From NCBI RefSeq assembly GCF_946227985.1, contig NZ_CAMKGL010000012.1, forward strand, positions 1 through 64,000: DNA of 64,000 bases, written 5' to 3'. The translations under genes and the position numbers were made by a program. Within the stretch, counting starts at the first letter, position 1; each line of letters begins with the position of its first letter. The DNA comes from Serratia quinivorans (GTDB taxonomy: Bacteria; Pseudomonadota; Gammaproteobacteria; Enterobacterales; Enterobacteriaceae). The notes beneath the pieces were generated by a model. The model worked only from the letters and a program-made list of their open reading frames with translations, was not told where the DNA came from and did not search any database. This document shows, piece after piece, positions 44,354 to 55,258 of this stretch.

Positions 44354-44559
44354 AGGCTGCGCAATGTTTGATGACAGTCACGTTTCGATGAACAAAACCG
44401 GGTATTTTTCTTACATTGCATATTTTTTGTTAAGAATGAGCAAAAAACGCCCGCACATCGCCCGAAAAACGGGTGGGAACATTACCCGTTTCGGCGATTA
44501 ATTACGAGCTTAAAAAGAATTCAGATTTTGTTAACCACAGCTATAGCCTAGGTCAAAGA

Positions 44560-45336
44560 TTAGAGTTCGATGTGAAATAAGCGTGAAAAGTTGGCGGTGG
44601 TGGCTTCGGCCAGCGTTTCCAGGCTCACGCCCTTCAATACCGCCATGTATTCAGCCACATCGCGCACATAGGCAGGTTGGTTTTCTTTGCCGCGATGCGG
44701 CACCGGGGCCAGATACGGCGAGTCGGTTTCCACCAGAATACGATCCAGTGGCACATAGCGCGCTACTTCACGCAGTTGCTCTGCATTGCGGAAGGTCAGG
44801 ATGCCTGAGAAAGAAATGTAGAACCCCAGATCCAGCAACGCCTCTGCGGTAGCGCAATCTTCGGTGAAGCAGTGCAGTACACCGCCACAGTCCTGGGCAT
44901 TTTCTTCACGCAAAATAGCCAGTGTGTCTTCCCGTGCATCGCGGGTATGCACGATCACCGGCTTGTTCAGATCGCGGCCAATACGAATGTGTTCACGGAA
45001 TGACGCTTGCTGCAGCTCAAGATTGTCTTTCTGATAGAAGTAGTCCAGCCCGGTTTCACCCAGTGCCACCACTTGCTCCGCGGCCGCCAAGCGGCGCAGC
45101 TCAGCGTAGTCGTAACCCCCCTCCAGATTGAGCGGATGCACCCCGCAGGAGAAGGCCACGTCATCGCGTTGACCAATCAATTGCGTCATCGCCTGATAGC
45201 CCGGCAAAGTGGTGGCCACCGCCAGCACGTAACCGACATCGCGCGCCTTGGCCTTCGCCAAAGCATCATCCACATTTTGATGCAGCGTTTGGTAATCCAG
45301 GCCGTCGAGGTGACAATGAGAATCTACTAACAACAT
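44560..45336 (-). CDS. ycfH: TatD-family metallohydrolase YcfH
   Basis: The 258-residue TIM-barrel protein has VDSHCHLDGL (metal HxH), ALGETGLDYFY, VIVHTRDA, GVLHCFTE and LVETDSPYLAP motifs. TatD-family proteins cut DNA or D-aminoacyl bonds depending on the member; YcfH has no proven substrate. Last gene of the pabC-mltG-tmk-holB-ycfH operon, 15 bases after holB. Confidence 0.93.
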   Translation of the reverse strand: MLLVDSHCHLDGLDYQTLHQNVDDALAKAKARDVGYVLAVATTLPGYQAMTQLIGQRDDVAFSCGVHPLNLEGGYDYAELRRLAAAEQVVALGETGLDYFYQKDNLELQQASFREHIRIGRDLNKPVIVHTRDAREDTLAILREENAQDCGGVLHCFTEDCATAEALLDLGFYISFSGILTFRNAEQLREVARYVPLDRILVETDSPYLAPVPHRGKENQPAYVRDVAEYMAVLKGVSLETLAEATTANFSRLFHIEL

Positions 45337-45350
45337 AATATTTAACTCTT

Positions 45351-46358
45351 TTACAGCGAATGAGGGTGGAAATAGCCGGTAGCGCCGAGCAACTGCTCCC
45401 AGCCAAGTAACTGTTCGGTCAGCAGCAGTTCGCGGTTAACGCCGACGACGCTAAGCAACTGATGGCGACAATGCAGCCATTGCTGCACGGCTTGCTGCAA
45501 CGACGTACTGCTCAGACGGCTGGCCAACTGGTGCACCAGCGGTTGCTGATCCTGGTTCAGAACAAAGCTGGCGGCACCCTGCTGCCATTTCATGGCGTCC
45601 ATCAACAATGAACATAGCCAGTGTAGCCGCTCAGCGACGTCTTCGTGATTCAATACCGGCAGCAGCGACAACATGTCGTGCTGCGGCAAAGCGGCACTCA
45701 GGGCCGTGCACAGCATGCTACGTTGTTGCCAACGTTCCGGCTGGAGCAACTGCTCTGCGGCCAACGGCGCGCCGTCATGCAAGCGCAAGGCGGTCAGGAG
45801 ATCAATCTGATTACCCGGCGTCTGCCGATTCAGCCATTGCAGACTGAGCTGTTCGTCCGGACTGGCGAGATGCCAGTACAAACAACGGCTGCGCAACGTC
45901 GCCAGCAGGCGTGAAGGTTCACGGCAGCTCAGCAGGAAATAGGTTTTTTCCGGCGGCTCTTCGAGCGTTTTCAACAGGGCATTGGCGGCAGCCTCGGTCA
46001 GCAATTCCGCCTGCGGCAGCCAGATCACCTTGGCACCGCCTTGCTGCGCATGAGAATAAAGGATCTCAATCAGCTGGCGGATGGGCTCCACCCCCAGGCT
46101 GCTTTTGCCTTTTTCCGGCGTCAGCACGTGATAATCCGGGTGATTTCCCGCCAGCATCAACCGGCAGCTATGGCATTCACCGCAGCTTTTCTCACCGTTG
46201 CGACGTTGGCAGATCAACCAACGGCTCAGGCCATAGGCCAGCGCATCCTCACCATGGCCCGCAGCGGCATGCAACAACAGTGCGTGATGGCCGCGCCCGG
46301 TAGCATATTGCCCGACCAACTGGCGGTAAGGGGTATTCAGCCACGGGTACCAGTTCAT
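45351..46358 (-). CDS. holB: DNA polymerase III delta-prime subunit
   Basis: The 335-residue AAA+ clamp-loader subunit starts at 46358, its ATG sharing bases with the tmk stop (TAATG). The zinc module is CQRRNGEKSCGECHSC. The P-loop is degenerate (AAAGHGEDA), so it does not hydrolyse ATP, as in E. coli. The SRC motif is seen as LRSRC and the arginine finger is in trans. Operon neighbour tmk. Confidence 0.95.
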   Translation of the reverse strand: MNWYPWLNTPYRQLVGQYATGRGHHALLLHAAAGHGEDALAYGLSRWLICQRRNGEKSCGECHSCRLMLAGNHPDYHVLTPEKGKSSLGVEPIRQLIEILYSHAQQGGAKVIWLPQAELLTEAAANALLKTLEEPPEKTYFLLSCREPSRLLATLRSRCLYWHLASPDEQLSLQWLNRQTPGNQIDLLTALRLHDGAPLAAEQLLQPERWQQRSMLCTALSAALPQHDMLSLLPVLNHEDVAERLHWLCSLLMDAMKWQQGAASFVLNQDQQPLVHQLASRLSSTSLQQAVQQWLHCRHQLLSVVGVNRELLLTEQLLGWEQLLGATGYFHPHSL

Positions 46359-46996
46359 TACGCGCCTTCCTGCTGCTGTAACCATTGGCTGACGCAACGG
46401 CGAATCGCCGCCGTCACCAGATCAAGCGATTGAGAAGCATCTATAGTGGTAATGGACGCATCTTGCGCCGCCAACTCCTGATAACGTGCGCGGGTACGTT
46501 CAAAGAACGGCAATGCCTCCTGTTCGATACGATCCAGTTCGCCCCGTGCTCGGGCACGCTGCAGGCCCACTATCGGCGGCAAATCCAGATAAAGCGTCAG
46601 ATCAGGACGAAAATCGCCTAATACCGTGTCACGCAGCGAGGCCATGAGTTGTTGATCCACACCCCGGCCGCCGCCCTGGTAGGCTTGAGAAGACAGGTCG
46701 TGCCGATCGCCAACCACCCAGGCACCGCGCGCCAACGCTGGTTTGATCACCGTTTCCACCAACTGTACACGGGCCGCATACAGCATCAGTACCTCGGCCT
46801 TGATGGTCGGCAGTTCGCCATCCACGCCGCGTTTGAACAGGTCGCGCAGTTTTTCCGCCAGCGGCGTGCCGCCCGGTTCACGGGTAAAGGCAATGTCGTT
46901 GATGCCATGCTCGCGCAGTACGTCGACTACGGTATCGCGTGCGGTCGTTTTGCCCGCACCTTCAAGCCCTTCGATAACCACGAATTTACTTTTCAT
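46358..46996 (-). CDS. tmk: Thymidylate kinase
   Basis: The 212-residue kinase converts dTMP to dTDP. The P-loop is GLEGAGKTT, the substrate DR motif is [19 protein letters not shown], and the lid is [14 protein letters not shown], the type II arginine-containing lid of enterobacterial TMK. Overlaps mltG by 11 bases and holB by 1. Confidence 0.96.
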   Translation of the reverse strand: MKSKFVVIEGLEGAGKTTARDTVVDVLREHGINDIAFTREPGGTPLAEKLRDLFKRGVDGELPTIKAEVLMLYAARVQLVETVIKPALARGAWVVGDRHDLSSQAYQGGGRGVDQQLMASLRDTVLGDFRPDLTLYLDLPPIVGLQRARARGELDRIEQEALPFFERTRARYQELAAQDASITTIDASQSLDLVTAAIRRCVSQWLQQQEGA

Positions 46997-48011
46997 TCTT
47001 TTCCTTTAGCACCTGGCGATAGGCACGCACCGCCTGATTATGGCTGGCCAGGTTAGTGGTAAATTGATGCCCGCCCTTACCGTCGGCAACAAAGTACAAA
47101 TAAGGCGTTTTCGCCGGATTGGCAGCGGCTTCCAGCGAAGCCTGGCTTGGCATGGCAATCGGCGTTGGCGGCAGACCGTTGATCACGTAGGTGTTGTACG
47201 GCGTCGGCGTTTCCAAATCCTTGCGGGTAATGTTGCCATTATACGCCTCACCCATGCCGTAGATCACCGTCGGGTCGGTCTGCAAACGCATGCCAATACG
47301 CAGGCGATTAATGAATACCGAGGCCACTTTGGTACGTTCCTCCGGCACCGCAGTCTCTTTCTCAATGATTGAGGCCATGGTCAGCAGCTCTTCCGGCGTT
47401 TTGTACGGCAGGTTGGCTTCACGGCCCTGCCAGGCGCTCTCCAATGCTTTAATCATACGCAGGTGGGCACGCTTCAATAGCGCCATATCACTCATGCCTG
47501 CGGTGTACAGATAGGTATCCGGGTACAGGCGCCCTTCCGGGTTGGTGCCTTCCGGCAAGCCCAGCGCCCCGGCGATTTCCGCTTCGCTTTTACCGGCCAA
47601 GGTATGTTTGAGATATTTTGACTGTTGCAGCACCAGCAGCCAGTCACGCAGGCGGGAGCCTTCAATAAAGCGTGCGCTGAATTGGGCTTCTTTACCGCTG
47701 GCCAACAGTTTAAGCATCTCCCGCACCGTCATGCCTGGCGTGAAACGGTAGGTTCCGGCCTTAAACTCCGCCAATTGCGGTTCCAGGCGCAGTAACCATG
47801 GGAACCACTTCCCATTGTGGATCAGCTTATCGCGTACCAGCAGCCCTTCCAGGCCAACCCGACCGGTCCCTGCCGGCAGCTTGAAAATGGCTTCCTGCTG
47901 GATCGCCAATGGCGTATCCGCGAAGCGTTCAACCTTCTGGTAGCCCCAAAACAGCAGGCCCAATACCAGAACAACAATAATAGAAACGAACTTCAGCTTT
48001 CTTTTCTTCAT
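46986..48011 (-). CDS. mltG: Endolytic murein transglycosylase MltG
   Basis: The 341-residue inner-membrane protein has one N-terminal anchor ([18 protein letters not shown]), a LysM-like part and the YceG domain with the catalytic glutamate in [13 protein letters not shown] and the NRL...[12 protein letters not shown] block. It cuts nascent glycan strands. The ATG at 48011 gives MKKRKLKF; the TTG at 48014 is an alternative. In the pabC-mltG-tmk-holB run. Confidence 0.94.
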   Translation of the reverse strand: MKKRKLKFVSIIVVLVLGLLFWGYQKVERFADTPLAIQQEAIFKLPAGTGRVGLEGLLVRDKLIHNGKWFPWLLRLEPQLAEFKAGTYRFTPGMTVREMLKLLASGKEAQFSARFIEGSRLRDWLLVLQQSKYLKHTLAGKSEAEIAGALGLPEGTNPEGRLYPDTYLYTAGMSDMALLKRAHLRMIKALESAWQGREANLPYKTPEELLTMASIIEKETAVPEERTKVASVFINRLRIGMRLQTDPTVIYGMGEAYNGNITRKDLETPTPYNTYVINGLPPTPIAMPSQASLEAAANPAKTPYLYFVADGKGGHQFTTNLASHNQAVRAYRQVLKEKNEK

Positions 48012-48024
48012 CAATCAGCCATCG

Positions 48025-48822
48025 TTAACAGTGTGGGCGCAAAAAATCATAAAGTTGGCGTGAAGGGTAACACCATGATTGCGCAGTATTGACCGGCAGC
48101 AACGGCATTAACGCATTGCTCACCAGCACCTCTTCAGCATCGGCCAGCGTCTCGAGAGGTTCGCTGACGCAATGCAGTGAATATTCACTGCTCGCCAGAA
48201 GCTCAATAACCCGGCGACGCATCAGCCCAGACACGCCTGCCTGGCTCAAATCTGGCGTAAATACCGCTTTTCCCTTACGCCAGAACAAATTAGCCGCACA
48301 GCATTCCACCAGCATACCGGCAGTGTCAAGCACCAGCGCCTCGTCGGCGGTTGTCTGGTCAAGATGCGTGCGGATCAACACCTGCTCCAAACGGTTTAAA
48401 TGCTTCAGCCCTGCCAACAGGGGATTGCGTCCCAGCGCTACCGGACTGAGCGTCAGGCTGATGCCTTGCTCTCGCCATGGCAAATAGTGCATGGGATAGG
48501 TGCTACGAGAGACTATGCGTGTAGGAGCCTCACACCCTTGCGGGCTGTATCCCCTGCCACCGCTGCCGCGTGTCAGTATCGCTTTGACCACGCCCAAAGG
48601 GATAGATTCTGCCGCGCGCACCATTTCACCTTGCAAAGCGTTCCAGTCACAGGATGGCAGCATCAGCCGTTGCGCTGCCAACTGCAGCCGTTCGATATGC
48701 CAGGGCAGCAGGTCTATTTTCCCCTCAATCACCCGGGCGGTAGTGAAACAGCCGTCACCAAACTGCAAACCGCGATCGCTTGGCGCTAGCGCATCGTGCT
48801 GATGTCCATTAATCCAGTACAT
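48025..48822 (-). CDS. pabC: Aminodeoxychorismate lyase
   Basis: The 265-residue PLP fold-type IV enzyme makes 4-aminobenzoate for folate. The PLP lysine is in LAGLKHLNRLEQVL, and EVLVSNALMPLLPV is the C-terminal phosphate site. The N-terminus is MYWINGHQHDALAPSDRGLQFGDGCF. It heads the operon below the fab cluster. Confidence 0.94.
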   Translation of the reverse strand: MYWINGHQHDALAPSDRGLQFGDGCFTTARVIEGKIDLLPWHIERLQLAAQRLMLPSCDWNALQGEMVRAAESIPLGVVKAILTRGSGGRGYSPQGCEAPTRIVSRSTYPMHYLPWREQGISLTLSPVALGRNPLLAGLKHLNRLEQVLIRTHLDQTTADEALVLDTAGMLVECCAANLFWRKGKAVFTPDLSQAGVSGLMRRRVIELLASSEYSLHCVSEPLETLADAEEVLVSNALMPLLPVNTAQSWCYPSRQLYDFLRPHC

Positions 48823-48944
48823 AGACTCCCCCTGACTGCGTTGGTATCACTACAGAATAACAGGCGCAGGTGCCGTTAGCAGCAGCTTGCCGTTTGGCTA
48901 CAGCGCCGACAAGCAGAGCTTTCCGAGTCGCGGGTCAGCGCCAT

Positions 48945-48978
48945 AAAAAAAGCCCGGTTTAAAAAACCGGGCTTTTTT
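48945..48978. terminator. Strong bidirectional terminator between fabF and pabC
   Basis: AAAAAAAGCCCGGTTT-AA-AAACCGGGCTTTTTT, with A and T runs on both sides. It ends the fab transcript so pabC needs its own promoter. Confidence 0.9.
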
Positions 48979-48998
48979 ACCGTCTGCCAGCAGAGGCA

Positions 48999-50240
48999 TT
49001 ATACCTTGCGGAAGATCAGTGAACCGTTGGTGCCGCCGAAACCGAAGGAGTTACACAGCGTGTACTGCATATCACTCACCTGGCGAGCTTCATGCGGAAC
49101 AAAGTCCAAATCACAACCTTCATCCGGATTATCCAGATTGATGGTTGGCGGCACGGCCTGGTCACGCAAGGCCAATACGGTGAAGATCGACTCGATCGCG
49201 CCTGCGGCACCCAACAGGTGGCCGGTCATCGATTTGGTCGAGCTGACCATCACGCGCTGGGCATCGATGCCAAATACCGACTTCACCGCCTGCGTTTCAG
49301 CTTTGTCACCGGCCGGCGTTGAGGTGCCGTGCGCATTGATATAACCAATTTGTGACGTAGTCACACCGGCATCAAGCAATGCATTCTCCATCGCCAGCGC
49401 TGCGCCCGCACCGTTTTCAGGTGGTGACGTCATGTGATAAGCATCGCTGCTCATCCCAAAGCCGACAACTTCAGCATAAATCTTGGCGCCGCGTTTTTTG
49501 GCGTGTTCGTACTCTTCCAGCACCATCATGCCGGCACCGTCACCCAGCACAAAACCGTCACGGTCTTTGTCCCATGGGCGGCTGGCCGCTTGAGGATCTT
49601 CGTTACGGGTCGACAACGCGCGTGCTGCGCCGAAGCCGCCGACACCCAACGGAGTACTGGCTTTCTCTGCCCCACCGGCCAGCATGACGTCGGCATCATT
49701 GTAAGCAATGATACGCGCGGCATGGCCAATGTTATGCACACCTGAAGTACAGGCGGTGGCGATCGAAATGCTCGGGCCACGCATGCCGTACATGATGGTC
49801 AGGTGGCCTGCAATCATGTTTACGATGGTTGACGGCACAAAAAACGGACTGATTTTCCGTGGGCCACCGTTAACCAGTGAACTGTGGTTCTCTTCAATCA
49901 AACCCAGGCCGCCAATGCCGGAGCCGATAGCGGCACCAATGCGGCTGGCGTTAGCCTCGGTGATATCCAATTGTGCATCCTGCATGGCTTGCATGCCGGC
50001 AGCGATACCGTATTGAATAAAGGCGTCCATCTTGCGCGCATCTTTGCGTGAGATGAAATCCTCTGAATTAAAATTCTTTACCAGGCCAGCAAACTTGGTC
50101 GCATAGGCTGCGGTATCGAAATGGTCGATCAGGCTGATGCCACTCTGACCGGCAAGAAGAGCTGTCCATGTGGACTCTACCGTATTGCCGACAGGAGACA
50201 ACATGCCCAGTCCGGTCACAACTACTCGACGCTTAGACAC
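48999..50240 (-). CDS. fabF: 3-oxoacyl-ACP synthase II
   Basis: The 413-residue condensing enzyme elongates palmitoleate to cis-vaccenate, important for temperature adjustment of membrane lipids. The nucleophile cysteine is in [14 protein letters not shown], and the two histidines are in [11 protein letters not shown] and [10 protein letters not shown]. It follows acpP with an 81-base gap containing a stem-loop. Confidence 0.96.
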   Translation of the reverse strand: MSKRRVVVTGLGMLSPVGNTVESTWTALLAGQSGISLIDHFDTAAYATKFAGLVKNFNSEDFISRKDARKMDAFIQYGIAAGMQAMQDAQLDITEANASRIGAAIGSGIGGLGLIEENHSSLVNGGPRKISPFFVPSTIVNMIAGHLTIMYGMRGPSISIATACTSGVHNIGHAARIIAYNDADVMLAGGAEKASTPLGVGGFGAARALSTRNEDPQAASRPWDKDRDGFVLGDGAGMMVLEEYEHAKKRGAKIYAEVVGFGMSSDAYHMTSPPENGAGAALAMENALLDAGVTTSQIGYINAHGTSTPAGDKAETQAVKSVFGIDAQRVMVSSTKSMTGHLLGAAGAIESIFTVLALRDQAVPPTINLDNPDEGCDLDFVPHEARQVSDMQYTLCNSFGFGGTNGSLIFRKV

Positions 50241-50288
50241 GTTTGTCCTCCAAGGAGGGAAAATATGACACTAGGGATAGAAAAAACT

Positions 50289-50310
50289 TAGGCGGTCGAG
50301 TGACCGCCTA
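50289..50310 (-). terminator. Hairpin between acpP and fabF (attenuating or processing)
   Basis: Minus-strand AGGCGGTCACTCGACCGCCT followed by AAG and six T residues. It would end part of acpP transcripts and helps keep acpP mRNA above fabF. Confidence 0.7.
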
Positions 50311-50321
50311 GATATGTTCTC

Positions 50322-50558
50322 TTACTGCTGGCTGGCGTTGATGAAATCAATAGCTGCCTGAACAGTAGTGATTTTCTCAGCTTCTTCGTCTGGAATCTCT
50401 GTGTCGAACTCTTCTTCCAGAGCCATTACCAGCTCAACGGTGTCAAGAGAATCAGCACCCAGATCTTCAACGAAAGAAGCGTTATTTAAAACTTCTTCCT
50501 GTTTAACACCCAACTGCTCAACAATGATTTTCTTAACGCGTTCTTCGATAGTGCTCAT
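50322..50558 (-). CDS. acpP: Acyl carrier protein
   Basis: The 78-residue acidic four-helix protein carries the phosphopantetheine serine at position 37 in [12 protein letters not shown]. It is the acyl carrier for fatty acid and lipid A synthesis and is nearly identical to E. coli ACP. A 154-base gap precedes it from fabG, room for its own strong promoter. Confidence 0.98.
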   Translation of the reverse strand: MSTIEERVKKIIVEQLGVKQEEVLNNASFVEDLGADSLDTVELVMALEEEFDTEIPDEEAEKITTVQAAIDFINASQQ

Positions 50559-50712
50559 ACTCTTAAATTTCCTATCAAAACTCGCTTTCGCGATGGTTTT
50601 CGTAGTGTATAAAATGTTGAAAAAGATGCAACTAAATCCCGGCTGGTCAAACCACGATTTTACGCTATTTTGCGGTTTTTACCCCAAATAACGCAAATAG
50701 TTTTCGCATTTT

Positions 50713-51447
50713 TTAAATCATGTACATGCCGCCATTGACATGCAACGTTTCACCGGTGATGTAGCCAGCCTCATCAGAGGCTAAAAAAGCAACAGCGCTG
50801 GCGATTTCTTTAGCATCCCCCAGCCGATTGGCTGGAACTGATGACAAAATGCCTGCACGCTGATCATCTGTCAACGCCCGTGTCATGTCCGTCTCAATAA
50901 AGCCAGGTGCCACGACGTTGACCGTAATGCCACGCGAAGCAACTTCGCGTGCCAAAGACTTACTAAAACCAATCAGACCGGCTTTAGCCGCCGCGTAATT
51001 AGCCTGCCCTGCGTTCCCCATGGTACCAACTACGGAACCGATGGTGATGATACGGCCAAACCGCTTTTTCATCATAGCTCGCATTACCGCTTTTGACAGA
51101 CGGAATACGGAAGTCAGATTGGTGTTCAGGATATCCTGCCACTCGTCGTCCTTCATACGCATCAGGAGGTTATCACGCGTAATACCGGCATTATTCACTA
51201 AAATGTCGATTTCGCCAAATTCAGCACGAATAGATGCCAGAACGCTGTCGATTGATTGAGCATCGACCACATTCAACGCAAACCCTTTGCCGCTTGCACC
51301 CAGGTAGCTGCTGATAGCCTCAGCGCCGCTTTCACTGGTGGCGGTGCCGATGACTTTGGCGCCACGTGCCACAAACGTTTCTGCAATAGCCCGGCCAATA
51401 CCCCGGCTGGCGCCGGTGACCAGAACAACTTTACCTTCGAAGCTCAT
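50713..51447 (-). CDS. fabG: 3-oxoacyl-ACP reductase
   Basis: The 244-residue SDR reduces 3-oxoacyl-ACP with NADPH. Motifs: TGASRGIGRAIAE, NNAGITRDNLLMRM, YAAAKAGLIGFSK (catalytic Tyr-Lys) and VAPGFIETDMT. Starts 11 bases after fabD. Confidence 0.97.
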   Translation of the reverse strand: MSFEGKVVLVTGASRGIGRAIAETFVARGAKVIGTATSESGAEAISSYLGASGKGFALNVVDAQSIDSVLASIRAEFGEIDILVNNAGITRDNLLMRMKDDEWQDILNTNLTSVFRLSKAVMRAMMKKRFGRIITIGSVVGTMGNAGQANYAAAKAGLIGFSKSLAREVASRGITVNVVAPGFIETDMTRALTDDQRAGILSSVPANRLGDAKEIASAVAFLASDEAGYITGETLHVNGGMYMI

Positions 51448-51458
51448 TGTTTTCCTCT

Positions 51459-52388
51459 TTATTGTTCAAGCGCCGCTGTCAGGCTGGCTGCGTCATTAAC
51501 CGCCGCCGCCGTCAGGGTGTCAACAATACGTTTAGTCAGCCCGGTCAGAACTTTACCCGGACCAACCTCTAGCAGCAAGGTAACGCCCTGTGCTGCCATA
51601 AACTCTACGCTTTCGGTCCAACGTACCGGGCTGTACAACTGGCGCACCAGAGCACTGCGGATCGCTTCTGAATCGGTTTCAGTACGCACATCGACGTTAT
51701 TCACCACCGAGACCTGCGGAGCATTGAAGGTAATCTCCTGCAACGCCACCGCCAGCTTGTCTGCAGCCGGTTTCATCAGTGCGCAGTGCGAAGGCACGCT
51801 CACCGGCAATGGCAACGCACGCTTGGCGCCAGCGGCTTTACAGGCCGCACCAGCACGTTCAACCGCTTCTTTATTACCGGCGATCACCACCTGGCCCGGT
51901 GAATTGAAGTTCACCGGTGAAACTACCTGCCCCTGGGCAGACTCTTCACAAGCCTTGGCGATGGCTGCGTTGTCCAGGCCGATAATGGCGGACATCGCGC
52001 CAGTGCCTTCCGGCACCGCTTCCTGCATCAGTTTGCCGCGCAGCTCAACCAGACGGATTGCCGCCTGGAAATCCAGCACGCCCGCGCACACCAATGCTGA
52101 GTATTCACCCAGGCTATGACCAGCCATGATGGCAGGCATTTTACCGCCCTGCTGCTGCCAGACGCGGAAAATCGCTACGGAAGCGGCCAGCAATGCCGGC
52201 TGCGTCTGCCAGGTTTTGTTCAGTTCTTCCACCGGCCCTTGCTGCACCAGTTGCCACAGGTCGTAACCCAGGACGGAAGAGGCTTCGCTGAAGGTCGCTT
52301 CAACGATCGGATATTGAGTGGCCAAATCGGCCAGCATGCCCAGAGTCTGTGACCCCTGACCTGGAAAAACAAAAGCAAATTGCGTCAT
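51459..52388 (-). CDS. fabD: Malonyl-CoA:ACP transacylase
   Basis: The 309-residue enzyme loads malonate on ACP. Nucleophile S92 lies in AGHSLGEYSALV, the catalytic histidine in VPSHCALMKPA, and the N-terminal block is FVFPGQGSQTLGM. Starts 17 bases after fabH. Confidence 0.97.
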   Translation of the reverse strand: MTQFAFVFPGQGSQTLGMLADLATQYPIVEATFSEASSVLGYDLWQLVQQGPVEELNKTWQTQPALLAASVAIFRVWQQQGGKMPAIMAGHSLGEYSALVCAGVLDFQAAIRLVELRGKLMQEAVPEGTGAMSAIIGLDNAAIAKACEESAQGQVVSPVNFNSPGQVVIAGNKEAVERAGAACKAAGAKRALPLPVSVPSHCALMKPAADKLAVALQEITFNAPQVSVVNNVDVRTETDSEAIRSALVRQLYSPVRWTESVEFMAAQGVTLLLEVGPGKVLTGLTKRIVDTLTAAAVNDAASLTAALEQ

Positions 52389-52405
52389 TTTTTCTTCCTG
52401 TTATA

Positions 52406-53359
52406 TCAGAAACGAACCAGCGCCGAGCCCCAGGTAAAGCCGCCGCCAAAGGCTTCCAGCAGCACCAGTTGACCGCGTTGGATCCGCCCATCACGCACAG
52501 CCTCGTCGAGCGCTGCAGGGACCGAGGCAGCAGAGGTGTTACCGTGACGATCGAGCGTCACTACCACTTTATCCAGCCCCATACCCAATTTTTTCGCCGT
52601 CGCGCTGATAATACGCAAATTAGCCTGGTGCGGTACCAGCCAGTCCAGCGCGCTGCGATCCAGATTATTGGCCTGCAGCGTTTCATCAACGATGTGAGCC
52701 AGTTCGGTAACCGCAACCTTGAAGACTTCATTACCTGCCATGGTGACATAGGCCGGCTGGTCCTGATCCTGACGATCCTTGAACGGCAAGGTCAACAAAC
52801 CACCGTAGCTGCCGTCGGCGTGCAGATGGGTCGACAAAATGCCCGGCTCTTCAGAAGCCCCCAACAGCACCGCGCCTGCGCCATCACCAAACAGAATGAT
52901 AGTGCCGCGATCTTCTGGATCCAGCGTGCGTGACAAGACGTCTGCGCCGATCACCAGAGCATGCTTCACCGCGCCGTTTTTAACATACTGATCGGCGACG
53001 CTCAACGCATAGGTGAAACCGGCACAGGCCGCAGCCAGATCGAATGCCGCGCAGTCTTTGATGCCCAGCATCTGCTGCACCTGGCAGGCAGAACTTGGGA
53101 ATGCGTGGCTCGAGGTGGTGGTAGCCACAACGATCAGCCCGATGTCTTCTTTAGCCACACCTGCCATTTCCAGCGCTTTTTCAGCCGCATGGAAGCCCAT
53201 CGTCGCGACTGTTTCATCAGCGGCGGCAATACGGCGTTCACGGATACCCGTACGTGAGACGATCCACTCGTCAGAGGTATCCACCATTTTTTCAAGGTCA
53301 GCGTTGGTGCGCACTTGTACGGGTAAATAACTCCCCGTACCGAGAATCTTTGTATACAT
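52406..53359 (-). CDS. fabH: 3-oxoacyl-ACP synthase III
   Basis: The 317-residue initiator of fatty acid synthesis condenses acetyl-CoA with malonyl-ACP. Catalytic cysteine in [11 protein letters not shown], histidine in [11 protein letters not shown] and asparagine in [11 protein letters not shown]. It starts 6 bases after plsX. Confidence 0.97.
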   Translation of the reverse strand: MYTKILGTGSYLPVQVRTNADLEKMVDTSDEWIVSRTGIRERRIAAADETVATMGFHAAEKALEMAGVAKEDIGLIVVATTTSSHAFPSSACQVQQMLGIKDCAAFDLAAACAGFTYALSVADQYVKNGAVKHALVIGADVLSRTLDPEDRGTIILFGDGAGAVLLGASEEPGILSTHLHADGSYGGLLTLPFKDRQDQDQPAYVTMAGNEVFKVAVTELAHIVDETLQANNLDRSALDWLVPHQANLRIISATAKKLGMGLDKVVVTLDRHGNTSAASVPAALDEAVRDGRIQRGQLVLLEAFGGGFTWGSALVRF

Positions 53360-53365
53360 GTACGA

Positions 53366-54400
53366 TCAGTCACTCTTAGGTAATACAGCTTCAAGGCGCG
53401 CAGCAATCCTGTCAGGGACTTGCCGCTGCACCGCCTGCACAGCCTGTTCGATTGCCACTGCAAACGCGTGTGGGTTTGCAGCGCCGTGGCTCTTGATTAC
53501 GGTGCTGCGCAATCCTAACAGACATGCGCCATTATACTGGTCGGGGTTCAGGTGGCCGAACCGCTTTACCACCCGTTTTTGCAACCAACGGCCCAACAAT
53601 TTTAACCACCACGCCTGCTTGCCACCGTCTCCGGATGATTTCAGCAGCGATAAAAATACTCTTACCACCCCTTCCATGGTCTTCAGGGTGACGTTACCCA
53701 CAAAGCCGTCGCAGACCAACACATCGGTTTTACCGGTGAGAAGATCGTTACCTTCCAGGTAACCAATATAGTTGATTGCCGGAGTATTTTTTAGCACGGC
53801 GGCCGCTTCGCGGATATTATCCAGGCCTTTGGTTTCTTCTTCACCAATATTCAGCAGCGCCACGCGAGGTTGCGCAATCCCCACCACCTCTTCGGCCATA
53901 ACCGCCCCCATCACCGCGAACTGCACCAGCATGGTACTGTCGCATTCGACGTTGGCGCCCAGATCCAGCACCACGGTTTTGCCCCCCAGCTGATTCGGGA
54001 TCACCGTCATCAGCGCCGGCCGTTCAATACCGTCCAGCGGCTTGATCAGCATTTTCGCCAACCCCATCAACGCGCCGGTATTACCTGCGCTGACGCAACC
54101 TTGCGCATCGCCGTTTTTAGTCAGTTCCAGCGCAATGCGCATGGAAGAACCGCGGCTGGCGCGTATCGCTTGTGAGGGTTTGGCGTCGCCGGCAATCACA
54201 GATTCAGCGGGCACAACTTGCAAACGTTCCAGAAGAACCGGATCGGCTTTGGCAAGTAAGGGAGAGAGGGTGTCGGGATTGCCGACCAGCAGAAGATGAA
54301 GCTGTAAATTAGAGGCCAGTGCCTGCAATGAAGCAGGCACTGTGACGCAGGGACCGAAGTCCCCGCCCATTGCATCTAACGCCAGGGTTAGACGAGTCAA
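53366..54400 (-). CDS. plsX: Phosphate acyltransferase PlsX
   Basis: The 344-residue enzyme converts acyl-ACP to acyl-phosphate for phosphatidic acid synthesis. The N-terminus [17 protein letters not shown] and the [13 protein letters not shown] and [14 protein letters not shown] blocks match E. coli. The start codon is TTG at 54400, also used in E. coli. It overlaps no neighbour and lies 11 bases after rpmF. Confidence 0.95.
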
Positions 54401-54411
54401 GGTATCGCTAC

Positions 54412-54579
54412 TTAGCCGATAACCTTGCGACCGCGGTAGAAACCGTCGGCAGTGATATGGTGACGCAGGTGAGTCTCGCCAGATGCTTTATCAACAGACA
54501 AAGTGGCGGTGGTCAGAGCATCGTGTGAACGACGCATGCCACGCTTGGAACGGGTTGGTTTATTTTGTTGTACGGCCAT
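54412..54579 (-). CDS. rpmF: Ribosomal protein bL32
   Basis: Fifty-five residues, [20 protein letters not shown] to [10 protein letters not shown], from the ATG at 54579 behind AAGGAGTAAGG. bL32 is a basic protein of the large subunit. It lies between yceD and plsX, the conserved order in enterics, linking ribosome synthesis to lipid synthesis on one transcript. Confidence 0.97.
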   Translation of the reverse strand: MAVQQNKPTRSKRGMRRSHDALTTATLSVDKASGETHLRHHITADGFYRGRKVIG

Positions 54580-54595
54580 GGACCTTACTCCTTGA

Positions 54596-55117
54596 TTACT
54601 TACGCTTTAAACTGGCTAATACGGCAAATGGATTTGGTTTCTCCGCCTCTTCAGGCAGTTTGCCAAACACCATATCCGCTTCGGACACTTCACAGTGTTC
54701 AGATTCATGTACCGGGACGACAGGCAGTGAAAGAATAATTTCGTCTTCAATCATTGCCAGCAGATCGACTTCGCCAAACTCATCGACTTCGATCGGCTCG
54801 TACGCTCCCGGTAATGCCTCAGCCTGCTCATCATTGACGACCGGGCTAAAACAATATGTTGTGTGAACATGATGTTCAAACGGAACTCCACAGCGTTGGC
54901 ACATCAGCATTACCTGGACGTCCGCATGCCCTGTTATCACCGCGAGGCGCTGGTTATCAATATCAAAGGATAACGAGACCTCAACATCACTGTCCACACT
55001 GACCACAGAGGCGGCGACACGTGTAACCTGCTCAGGCGCATAGGAACCAACATAGTCCAGGCGTTTCTGAGCGGTACGTACCGCATCAATGGTCAAGGGT
55101 AATTTTACCTTTTGCAT
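54596..55117 (-). CDS. yceD: YceD (DUF177), 23S rRNA accumulation protein
   Basis: The 173-residue protein has a CQRCG motif near residue 75 and an acidic C-terminal half, typical of YceD. E. coli YceD is needed for normal 23S rRNA levels. It is cotranscribed with rpmF, 16 bases after it. ATG at 55117 gives [11 protein letters not shown]. Confidence 0.94.
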   Translation of the reverse strand: MQKVKLPLTIDAVRTAQKRLDYVGSYAPEQVTRVAASVVSVDSDVEVSLSFDIDNQRLAVITGHADVQVMLMCQRCGVPFEHHVHTTYCFSPVVNDEQAEALPGAYEPIEVDEFGEVDLLAMIEDEIILSLPVVPVHESEHCEVSEADMVFGKLPEEAEKPNPFAVLASLKRK

Positions 55118-55258
55118 AGGGCGCGCATATTAACTTTGTAACGACTTAGAGTCAAAGAAAAAGGCCGTAAAACGGCACCTTTCACCAATATTCGCTTCCT
55201 CAGCGGCGGACAGTTTAAAATGCCTACTCTATTTACGCTACGGTTTAAGAAAAAAATT